Of a stretch of DNA of 58,139 nucleotides, positions 52,052-58,139 are shown one piece after another. Under the pieces are notes generated by a model that was not told the DNA's origin, did not search any database, and saw only the letters and a list, made by a program, of their open reading frames with translations. Both the position numbers and the translations under genes were made by a program. Origin of the DNA: Anaerolineae bacterium (GTDB lineage Bacteria > Chloroflexota > Anaerolineae > Aggregatilineales > J027); NCBI GenBank assembly GCA_021463865.1, contig JAJTXY010000024.1:1-58139 (forward strand), in the 5' to 3' direction. Position 1 is the stretch's first letter. Every line of letters begins with the position of its first letter.

Positions 52052-53161
52052 CTATTTGAAAACTGCTCGAAGTTTGAGCACGGGTTTGAACAAACGGCCC
52101 ACCGCTTGTTTAAATTCTTTGGATTGAAGCAACAGCACCAACAAAATGACGATAGCCTTGACAACCAAGTTGGCGTTGGGGTGCAAGTCGCTGATGTACA
52201 GACCGATACGCAGACTTTGGATAATCAGCGCACCCAGCGCACTCAGCACCAAACTAAAACGTCCGCCGCTGAGGAGCGTTCCACCAATGACCACTGCCAC
52301 AATCGCGTCGAGTTCCGACCACAAGCCAGCGGTATGCGGGTCGGCATAGGTGTTTTCACCCGCGACAATCAACCCGGCGATGGCGGCGCAGATACCAGAG
52401 ATAATATAGACAAACAGCTTGATAACGGTGGCATTCACACCCGTGTAGTGACTGGCCTTCGCGTTAATCCCTACCGATTCAATCAGCAGGCCGAGAGCCG
52501 TGCGTCGTACCAGCAAATAAACCACTACCAACGCAATTGCGGCAACATAGACAGGGAAGGGCATTCCAAAGATCGTCCCCTGCCCCATATAGGCGAGGGT
52601 CTCATCGGTGTACGTTGGCGATTGACCATCGGTAATCATTTGGGCAATCCCACGACCCGCCACCATGAGAATCAACGTAGCAATAATGGGCTGGATATCA
52701 AACAGCGCCACCAAGATGCCGTTCCACAATCCACACAACGCCCCCACCAAAATCGCAATTGCAATCACGAATCCCGGATAGTACAAAATGTTGTCCGACC
52801 CAGCCTCATGGCGGTTAATCAGCACAGCGGAAACAGCGGCACAAATCGCCATTACCGCACCCACCGAAAGATCAACACCTTTGGTAGCGATGACCAGTGT
52901 CATGCCGATTGAAAGCAGCATAATCGGCGCGGCCCCGTCCAGCGTATTGATAAGGCTACCTGTTAAGCGCCCATTGACCATACGGACGGTGAAAAAGGTC
53001 GGGGAAACCATGCGATCTACCAATAAAATAATAATGAGTGCCAAGATCGTCCAAAGGGCACGATTATCGCCTCTAAAGATATTGCGCCACTTAAAATTGG
53101 TCGCCCTTTGTGGTTTATTCTCGTTGACAGGCGTCAATACCTGTTTTTCCATCTCTACCAT
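52052..53161 (-). CDS. Sugar ABC transporter permease, YtfT-like
   Basis: The 369-aa permease shares the family core (APIMLLSIGMTLVIATKGVDLSVGAVMA, about 75-102) and the contact loop with VGINAKASHYTGVNATVIK. It also has SGGRFSLVLSALGALIIQSLR near the end. It is longer at the N-terminus than the YjfF-like protein (about 35 extra cytoplasmic residues). It starts 2 nt after the ATPase stop. The two permeases have diverged and are not recent copies. They probably form the channel together. Confidence 0.88.
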   Translation of the reverse strand: MVEMEKQVLTPVNENKPQRATNFKWRNIFRGDNRALWTILALIIILLVDRMVSPTFFTVRMVNGRLTGSLINTLDGAAPIMLLSIGMTLVIATKGVDLSVGAVMAICAAVSAVLINRHEAGSDNILYYPGFVIAIAILVGALCGLWNGILVALFDIQPIIATLILMVAGRGIAQMITDGQSPTYTDETLAYMGQGTIFGMPFPVYVAAIALVVVYLLVRRTALGLLIESVGINAKASHYTGVNATVIKLFVYIISGICAAIAGLIVAGENTYADPHTAGLWSELDAIVAVVIGGTLLSGGRFSLVLSALGALIIQSLRIGLYISDLHPNANLVVKAIVILLVLLLQSKEFKQAVGRLFKPVLKLRAVFK

Positions 53162-53163
53162 CT

Positions 53164-54678
53164 CTACTTCTCCGCAATCGCTTGCATGATAGCGTCTTCA
53201 CTGATTTCATCGCCCGTCAGTTCCGTGAGCTTTTTGCGGTCACGTAGCACGACCACCCGGTCACTATAATCCACGACTTCCGCCAGTTCCGAAGAAATAA
53301 CCATCAGGGCCTTTCCTTCTTTGGCAAGGCGTTTGATGATGTTGATGATTTCGGCGTGCGCCCCAACATCAATCCCACGTGTCGGCTCATCCAAAATCAG
53401 CAATTCGGGATTGGAGACCAGCCAGCGGGCCAAAATGACCTTTTGTTGATTGCCGCCAGAGAGTTCACGCACGGGTTTTTCGGCATCAGTGGTGACGATG
53501 TGCAGGGCTTCAATCATTTCATCAGCATACTGTTCCTGCCGCTTATAGGGGATGTGCCGATACCAGCCCAGCTTGGCTTGGAGTGCGAGGATAATATTTT
53601 CACGGATGGTTAGGTCAGCGATGAGGCCTTCCACTTTGCGGTCTTCGGGGCAAAGGCCAAATCCATAGCGGATGGCTTTGCGCGGGGAACTGATTTTTAC
53701 CTTCTTACTCTCGACAAAGGCCTCACCCTTTTCGCTCCGATTGATGCCAAACACCAGATGGCCCATTTCAGTTCGCCCAGACCCCAACAAGCCTGCCAGT
53801 CCGACGATTTCGCCTTTTTTGATTTCGAGGTCAAAGGGTTCAATCATGCCACGCTTGGCAAAGCCTTTGATATCAAGGAAGGTGTCATGTTTACTGTCAC
53901 CGTTGGTGATTTGGTTGCTGCGTTTACCCAATGTCTCGGTAAACTCGCGGCCCAACATCTCGGAGATAAGTTTCGCTCTCGGTAATTCTTTGGTCAGGTG
54001 CTCACCAACTTTACGTCCATTCCGCAGCACCGTGATACGATCCGAAATTTCATATACTTGATCTAGAAAGTGGGTAATCAACAAAATTCCGATGCCGTGT
54101 TCCTCAAGAGAACGGATCACCGAAAATAGCGTTTCAACTTCATGCCGATCCAAACTGGAAGTCGGCTCATCCAGAATGAGGATTTTGGCGGAAAGATCAA
54201 CGCCACGTACAATCGCCACAATTTGCTGGATGGCGATGGAATAGGACGAAAGATCGCGGGTGACATCAATATCAATATTGAATGTCTTGAGTAGCTTACG
54301 GGCCTTTTTATTCATCAACTGCATACTCACCATGCCGAGAAATCTCGGTTGGCGGCCCACATATAAATTCTCAGCAACCGAAAGGGTAGGGATAAGATTA
54401 ATTTCCTGATATACCGCGCTAATGCCCAATTCTTGAGCATGGCCGGGGCTACGCGGTTCGATGAGTTTGCCATTCAGACGAATGGTTCCGGCATCGCGTT
54501 TATAAACTCCGGTGATGACTTTAATCAGGGTTGATTTGCCAGCGCCGTTTTCGCCCAACACTGCATGAACCTCACCCGGATATAATGTAAAATCAACTTC
54601 GGATAATGCGGGTGTCGCGGTGAACGTTTTGGTGAGACCCCGCACCTCTAGCAAGGCAGGTTGCTCGTTGGTACTCAT
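53164..54678 (-). CDS. Sugar ABC transporter ATPase, YtfR-like (two ATPase domains)
   Basis: The 504-aa protein holds two fused nucleotide-binding domains. Domain 1 has Walker A GENGAGKSTLIK (about 40-51), a degenerate signature (LSSYSIAIQQIVAI) and Walker B ILILDEPTSSLD. Domain 2 has a weak Walker A (GLLGSGRTEMG, about 290), the true signature LSGGNQQKVILARWL and Walker B LLILDEPTRGIDVG. This asymmetry is normal in RbsA/AraG/YtfR proteins. It energises the two downstream permeases. ATG 54678 lies 149 nt after the binding-protein stop, across a hairpin. Confidence 0.93.
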   Translation of the reverse strand: MSTNEQPALLEVRGLTKTFTATPALSEVDFTLYPGEVHAVLGENGAGKSTLIKVITGVYKRDAGTIRLNGKLIEPRSPGHAQELGISAVYQEINLIPTLSVAENLYVGRQPRFLGMVSMQLMNKKARKLLKTFNIDIDVTRDLSSYSIAIQQIVAIVRGVDLSAKILILDEPTSSLDRHEVETLFSVIRSLEEHGIGILLITHFLDQVYEISDRITVLRNGRKVGEHLTKELPRAKLISEMLGREFTETLGKRSNQITNGDSKHDTFLDIKGFAKRGMIEPFDLEIKKGEIVGLAGLLGSGRTEMGHLVFGINRSEKGEAFVESKKVKISSPRKAIRYGFGLCPEDRKVEGLIADLTIRENIILALQAKLGWYRHIPYKRQEQYADEMIEALHIVTTDAEKPVRELSGGNQQKVILARWLVSNPELLILDEPTRGIDVGAHAEIINIIKRLAKEGKALMVISSELAEVVDYSDRVVVLRDRKKLTELTGDEISEDAIMQAIAEK

Positions 54679-54785
54679 GATTCAAAACCCTATAAATTTG
54701 GTAAGATATACACCCTTAAGTGATGTCGGAGGGAAATCAACCTGCAACCTCTCCGCTGCTTTGTTGATTTCCGCTCCGCAATGGT

Positions 54786-54813
54786 CGGAGGGGATTGGGT
54801 TTATACCCCTCCG
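54786..54813 (-). other. Intercistronic hairpin after the sugar-binding protein gene
   Basis: CGGAGGGG (54786-54793) pairs with CCCCTCCG (54806-54813) around a 12-nt loop, without a T-run. Its place (after the binding-protein gene, before the ATPase gene) parallels the livK-livH hairpin and suggests the same use in raising binding-protein levels. Confidence 0.65.
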
Positions 54814-54827
54814 TCCTCACATACTAG

Positions 54828-55778
54828 TTATTGATGATCGGCATCATAGTCGGCGCGGTTGGTATACAGCTTGCCCGCTACCGGAATCCACTTGGGCAGT
54901 TCTTCACCATTGAGGGTCGCAACAACGGCGTCAAACGCAGGGCCGCCCATGAAGGGGCTGAGTTCGACGGTGGCATTGGCTTCACCAGCATCCAGTGAAT
55001 CGAAGATGTCTGGAATCGCGTCAACAGAGACAACCAGAATATCAGTACCGGGAACGAGGCCGGCTTCTTTGATGGCTTCGATGGCACCAATCGCCATGTC
55101 GTCATTATGCGCCCATACGGCACAAATGTTGGCTGGGTCTTCGGAGCTAAGGAAGCTTTCCATAACCTGCTTGCCCTGAGCGCGAACAAAGTCACCCGTT
55201 TCAGAGGCAATGATTTGCATACCGGGGAAGAGCGCGATCACTTCATTGAAACCCGTCATGCGGTCATTGGCCGCAGCGGAACCAACTGTACCTTGCAGTT
55301 CAACGATATTGCACTGTCCAGAAGTGGCTTGCACCAACCATGCCGCGGCCAAACGGCCTTCATGCACGAAGTCGGAGGAAACGCGGGTTACATATAGCGA
55401 GGGGTCAGAGTCTACGTTACGGTCAACGATCACGACGGGGATACCAGCGTCTTGCGCTTCTTGCAGAACATCATCCCAACCGCTCTCAACCACGGGGGCG
55501 AGAATAATGGCGTCTACGTCACCTTGAGCAATCCACGCACGCATGGCTGCAATCTGGTTTTCTTGTTGCTGTTGGGCATCGGAGAACAACAGATTGATAC
55601 CACGAGCTTCGGCTTCAGCTTTCACCGCATCGGTAAAGGATGTGCGCCAAGCGCTTTCGGAACCGATTTGCGAGAACCCGATAGTCAGGCCTTCGCCGCC
55701 ATCTTGGGCTTTCACATTGACTGCGCCCACGAACGTGACCATCAAAGCGAGCAGTAGACAGAACTTCACCAATTTCAT
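54828..55778 (-). CDS. Sugar ABC transporter substrate-binding protein, YtfQ-like
   Basis: The ATG at 55778 has AGGAGG 9 nt upstream and opens a signal peptide (MKLVKFCLLLALMVTFVGAV, cut near VKAQ-DGG). Upstream starts would hide it. The 316-aa protein has the periplasmic-binding fold of the ribose/galactofuranose group: TIGFSQIGSESAWRTSF (residues 27-43) is the diagnostic YtfQ opening. QQQENQIAAMRAWIAQGDVDAIILAP, VVIVDRNVD and AVWAHNDDMAIGAIEAIKEAG follow. YtfQ selects furanose sugars. With araBDA downstream, L-arabinofuranose is the likely ligand, as inferred from context. Confidence 0.9.
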   Translation of the reverse strand: MKLVKFCLLLALMVTFVGAVNVKAQDGGEGLTIGFSQIGSESAWRTSFTDAVKAEAEARGINLLFSDAQQQQENQIAAMRAWIAQGDVDAIILAPVVESGWDDVLQEAQDAGIPVVIVDRNVDSDPSLYVTRVSSDFVHEGRLAAAWLVQATSGQCNIVELQGTVGSAAANDRMTGFNEVIALFPGMQIIASETGDFVRAQGKQVMESFLSSEDPANICAVWAHNDDMAIGAIEAIKEAGLVPGTDILVVSVDAIPDIFDSLDAGEANATVELSPFMGGPAFDAVVATLNGEELPKWIPVAGKLYTNRADYDADHQ

Positions 55779-56048
55779 TTCAAAAATCCTCCTAAGATGA
55801 ATCAATCGAACAGATCGAATTGCGTGTTTAGAAATCGTGTACCAAAAATCAACTGCGATAGACGCCTCCTTTACCAACTATTTGCCGAGTGGAAATATCT
55901 GCGCTGTGATTACCATCCCGTCGAAAGCACACAGCACAGGCGGATTGATCTGAGGTTCAGTCAAGGGTAGGAGAATTGATAACCCGAAGGAATTCATTGT
56001 TTTCCACCCCAACTCTAGATTAAAAAAGAAATTACTTATGTTTAAAAC

Positions 56049-56064
56049 TTGTGATTGTTCACGA
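56049..56064. promoter_or_regulatory. Operator O2 for the LacI-family regulator
   Basis: TTGTGATTGTTCACGA keeps both TGTGA and TTCAC half-sites of the exact palindrome 33 nt away, with changes at the centre. Confidence 0.6.
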
Positions 56065-56081
56065 AATTGAATAAAATAATC

Positions 56082-56097
56082 ATGTGAACGTTCACAT
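56082..56097. promoter_or_regulatory. Operator O1 for the LacI-family regulator
   Basis: ATGTGAACGTTCACAT is a perfect 16-bp palindrome with the central CG typical of LacI/GalR operators. It lies 82 nt before the regulator start and about 300 nt before ytfQ. Confidence 0.8.
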
Positions 56098-56178
56098 ATA
56101 AGTTTTCACATTTTTCTAAAAATGTCAAGAGATTGGAAAAATTTTGTCGTGTATCCATTTTTAAGAAGGTAAAACTCA

Positions 56179-57186
56179 ATGAAGCCTAAAATTGCCCATG
56201 CCACTCTCCATGATGTTGCGGAGCTTGCGGGTGTCTCTCATCAGACCGTTTCGCGTGTGATTAACGACAGTCCGCGTGTTTCCGAAAATACACGGCAGCG
56301 CGTATTGGAAGCGATTCAGCAGCTTAACTATCAACCCAACCACACTGCCCGTGCGCTGGCAACCCGGCGATCCTTGACGCTAGAAATCGTTACTTTTGGT
56401 GTGGGTTATTACGGCCCTGCTCAGATGATGGGGGGCGTAGAACGTGCGGCTAAGGCTAGGGGGTATCGGCTGTTTTTTTCCAACCTAGATCGCCTGACCT
56501 ATGCCGATATGCGAGAGACGGTTGAAGATTTGAAACGGCAGCAGGTTGAAGGTGTCGTATTGATTGCTCCTGTGCGAAGCGTGCTATACGAGGAGTTGAT
56601 TAAAGAACGAAACAATATTCCTGTGGTTCAGTTGGCAACCCAAAAAGATGTCACCTTCCCCTCGATCATCATTGACCAGCATCTTGGTTCTCGGCTGGCA
56701 ACCCAGCACTTGATTGATACAGGCCATTCCAGCATTGCGGCAATCAGCGGCCCCTTGCATTGGAATGACGCCGCCGCCCGTCACGAAGGTTGGCTTGATA
56801 CTCTACAAGACAATCATCTGAACCCGGTTAATTGGACAGAAGGTGATTGGTCAGCGGCGAGTGGCTATCGCGCCGCACACGAACTAATAGATCATGGTGC
56901 GAAATTTACAGCATTAGTGATTGCCAACGACCAGATGGCTCTCGGAGCCATATTAGCGCTACGCGAGCGTGGATTACGCATTCCAGAGGATGTGTCTATT
57001 GTAGGCTTTGATGATATTCCAGAGGCATCTTTTTTCGATCCCCCCTTAACCACCATCCGGCAAGATTTCAGCACGCTTGGAGAACAAAGCGTCGAATATC
57101 TGGTAGAGATTATCGCCGATCCACAGTCGGCAGCAGGGCAACGTGTCCTGACGCCAAGATTGATCCTTCGAAAGAGCCATCGTTAG
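56179..57186 (+). CDS. LacI-family transcription regulator of the arabinose locus
   Basis: The 335-aa protein has an N-terminal helix-turn-helix (about 7-30, TLHDVAELAGVSHQTVSRVINDSPRVS) and hinge helix (about 50-62, NHTARALATRR), then a periplasmic-binding-like sensor. The sensor contains VVLIAPVRSVLYEEL, IIIDQHLGSRLATQHLIDTGHSSIAAISGP, FTALVIANDQMALGAI and IVGFDDIPEASFFDPPLTTI. It probably represses the divergent transport-catabolism operon and itself, and releases DNA on binding arabinose or a derivative. AAGAAGG precedes ATG 56179. Direct targets are the three palindromes at 56049, 56082 and 57268. Confidence 0.92.
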   Translation: MKPKIAHATLHDVAELAGVSHQTVSRVINDSPRVSENTRQRVLEAIQQLNYQPNHTARALATRRSLTLEIVTFGVGYYGPAQMMGGVERAAKARGYRLFFSNLDRLTYADMRETVEDLKRQQVEGVVLIAPVRSVLYEELIKERNNIPVVQLATQKDVTFPSIIIDQHLGSRLATQHLIDTGHSSIAAISGPLHWNDAAARHEGWLDTLQDNHLNPVNWTEGDWSAASGYRAAHELIDHGAKFTALVIANDQMALGAILALRERGLRIPEDVSIVGFDDIPEASFFDPPLTTIRQDFSTLGEQSVEYLVEIIADPQSAAGQRVLTPRLILRKSHR

Positions 57187-57267
57187 ACTAAAATCAAGCT
57201 GCGCGTTGTAACTGCATTCCAAGTAAATGTCACAATGGTAGGCTTAAACGAGGAGTATGCCGAGATT

Positions 57268-57283
57268 GTGTTAACGTTCACAA
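57268..57283. promoter_or_regulatory. Third operator-like site downstream of the LacI gene
   Basis: GTGTTAACGTTCACAA matches the 14-nt core of O1 at 13 of 14 positions (one G to T). It lies 82 nt after the regulator stop in a 333-nt gap (57187-57519) where I see no gene. It may once have controlled a lost downstream gene or may help DNA looping. Confidence 0.6.
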
Positions 57284-57519
57284 ATCAATTTTCAGCATAT
57301 ATTAGATCACCCCCCCTACCCCATCGGCTGATCGAAAATCCAATTCAGGTTGGTACCTCTGACGGCACCAGTATGGCACGCTGCCAACGACTGTGGCGAC
57401 AGGCTACCCAGCGCAAAATGGGAAGAATTGGGCTGGGAACAAGCATCAAAGTGCCGTACATCTCAATCACGCTAATCCAGTCCTTGACTGATAGCCCGGT
57501 CCATACATAAGGCGAATAT

Positions 57520-57723
57520 CTATCCTGTATACCATACCTCTTCCCCAGCAATTAAAGTGGCTATTTGCTGAGGAAACAAGACAAAATCAATCGGTTTGCT
57601 GATAAACTCTGAAAAACCCTGCTCCTGTGTCTTGGGTAAGACGATGGATGCGTCCATTGCCGAAACAGCCACAACCGGTACTTTTTCGAGGTCTGGACTT
57701 AACCGAATTTCATCAAAAACCTC
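57520..57723 (-). pseudogene. C-terminal half of a response-regulator receiver domain
   Basis: Reading leftward from 57723, 67 codons give EVFDEIRLSPDLEKVPVVAVSA, then EQGFSEFISKPID and IATLIAGEEVWYT before a TAG at 57520. VSA supplies the conserved Ser/Thr and SKP the conserved Lys of CheY-like receivers. The first 60 or so residues, including the phosphorylated Asp, are missing. A stop lies just upstream in the frame. The break coincides with the left end of an IS3-like element, so insertion broke the gene. Confidence 0.75.
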
Positions 57724-57853
57724 TGTAGCGTTTCAGAGCGACTCGGACACAGAGATAGGCTAGAATAAAGGAGACTTTCCACCCATTGGAACATCTAAAG
57801 GAGCAAGCAAATGGGCAAGAAAGTATCCACCGAAGCAACCGTCAAGGACATCC
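57724..57853 (+). mobile_element. Left end of an IS3-family-like insertion sequence (fragment)
   Basis: The interrupted receiver gene ends exactly where TGTAGCGTTTCAGAG begins. IS3-family ends start with TG. About 87 nt further, after AAGGAG, an ATG opens the first codons of an IS3-type transposase OrfA. The rest of the element is absent because Rhs sequence follows from about 57854. Confidence 0.55.
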
Positions 57854-57888
57854 GTCGCCAAAGGCGGTGTACTCGTAGGTGTCGGTGA
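57811..57888 (+). pseudogene. N-terminal stub of an IS3-type OrfA transposase
   Basis: MGKKVSTEATVKDIRR matches the opening of the OrfA group that usually continues with TRRK and S-AEEK-type helices. Here it runs instead into QRRCTRRCR and stops, because the DNA after about 57854 derives from an Rhs gene on the other strand. AAAGGAG lies 8 nt upstream of the ATG, so the start signals are intact. Confidence 0.6.
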
Positions 57889-58139
57889 GGTCGCCAGTGC
57901 CATTCAGCAGCGCACGGGTCGAGCCTTGCCCATCGGACAGTTAGTAACTGGTCACACCGCTGCGGGTCTGGGCCAGCAGTTGGCTACCCGCTAAGGTGTA
58001 ACTCGCCAATTCTGTGCCATTGGTTTCGCGCACCACATCACCATACGCCGAGAGTTCATCCCACAGATAATTGGTGGTATCCGAACCGACGGTCTGGCGC
58101 ACCCGCTGTCCAGTGGGATCATAGGTGTAGGCGGCGGCA
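57842..58139 (-). pseudogene. Rhs/YD-repeat core fragment with an in-frame stop
   Basis: Reading leftward from the window edge gives YTYDPTGQRVRQTV, NYLWDELSAYGDVVRE, LAGSQLLAQTRSGVTSY, then TAA at 57941-57943. The same frame continues LSDGQGSTRALLNGTGDLTDT and YEYTAFGD. These are classic Rhs core elements (YDPTGQR, LSDGQGSTR, YTAFG). The expected Tyr after SY is a stop. Homology ends near 57854, at the IS3 fragment, before any toxin domain. It may extend beyond the right edge. Confidence 0.8.

Larger units (their letters stand above)
55779..56178. promoter_or_regulatory. Divergent control region of the arabinose locus
   Basis: This 400-nt gap separates the leftward ytfQ-like operon from the rightward LacI-type gene. 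The right half is A+T-rich and holds two operator-like palindromes (56049-56064 and 56082-56097). A further half-site-like TTTTCACAT follows at 56103-56111. A clear -35/-10 pair cannot be fixed. Nothing else coding is seen. Confidence 0.6.

Noticed and set aside
52001-52912. 303-codon plus-strand frame opposite the YtfT-like permease
   Set aside because: Gln/Asn/Arg/His-rich, no fold signature. The permease on the other strand is certain.
57235-57510. 91-codon plus-strand frame after the LacI gene
   Set aside because: Overlaps the third operator, has no recognisable domain and has ordinary non-coding composition. It is treated as intergenic.
13604-58139. SUKH gene and Rhs fragment as a toxin-immunity pair
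   Set aside because: They are about 44 kb apart and the Rhs piece lacks a toxin end, so pairing is not supported.
1-58139. tRNA, rRNA, CRISPR arrays, prophage or replication origin
   Set aside because: No cloverleaf, rRNA-like stretch, regularly spaced repeats, phage structural gene or DnaA-box cluster was noticed on reading both strands. gyrA alone does not indicate oriC.

Overview
The window looks like chromosomal DNA of a bacterium of the phylum Chloroflexota, probably near the Anaerolineae. This is an inference from gene content, not a phylogeny. The signs are secreted proteins with SH3b domains and Thr/Pro linkers, an actinobacterial/archaeal-type myo-inositol-1-phosphate synthase, a LytR-CpsA-Psr protein, two AI-2E-family membrane proteins, a concanavalin-like domain of a kind common in that phylum, and moderate G+C. 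About 47 protein genes can be supported. I saw no tRNA, rRNA or CRISPR array.

Layout, left half. 1-3.6 kb: the start of an unidentified gene, a 100-aa protein, an AI-2E-family permease, and a two-gene ABC exporter. 3.7-10 kb: a membrane TPR protein with a secreted partner, a secreted glycosidase-like protein, a single-domain AraC-type regulator, a VOC protein and an FMN split-barrel protein. 10-13.4 kb: signal peptidase I and gyrA. 13.6-16 kb: a visibly A+T-richer patch with a SUKH-like protein and a truncated WD40 gene, placed between a stub of an aldolase N-terminus and an intact class II aldolase gene. 16-24.5 kb: ino1, a Tat-exported phosphoesterase, an LCP protein, an ABC-2 exporter with a divergent XRE regulator, then rhomboid, LMW-PTP and a pseudo-M50 membrane protein. 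24.5-32.5 kb: a HTH/HD/CHAD-like protein, methylmalonyl-CoA epimerase, a second AI-2E-family protein, a possible small RNA or leader, der, and a secreted PPC/SH3b protein.

Layout, right half. 32.6-40.8 kb: a YyaL-type thioredoxin-domain protein, then a same-strand run encoding a glycosidase-like/SH3b/M23 protein, a secreted protein, a zinc-ribbon/SH3b membrane protein and a GT-C-type membrane protein, followed by a TIR-domain protein. 41.9-47 kb: a complete branched-chain amino-acid (HAAT) ABC operon. 47-57.2 kb: a minus-strand L-arabinose locus in transcription order ytfQ-like, ytfR-like, ytfT-like, yjfF-like, araB, araD, araA, with a divergent LacI-family regulator. An exact 16-bp palindrome plus a near copy lie in the divergent gap and a third copy lies beyond the regulator. 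This reads as a self-contained module for importing (probably furanose-form) arabinose and converting it to xylulose 5-phosphate. 57.5-58.1 kb: a mosaic of broken genes made of half a response-regulator receiver, the left end of an IS3-like element and an Rhs core fragment carrying a stop codon.

The most unusual items are the TIR/concanavalin-like fusion (40.77-41.83 kb), the HTH/HD/CHAD-like protein (24.5-26.7 kb), the pseudo-M50 protein with Gln in place of the catalytic Glu (23.9-24.5 kb), the stub-plus-WD40 insertion before the aldolase gene (14.2-15.2 kb), the exact 32-nt palindromic repeat shared by two convergent gaps, and the three-operator arabinose regulon.
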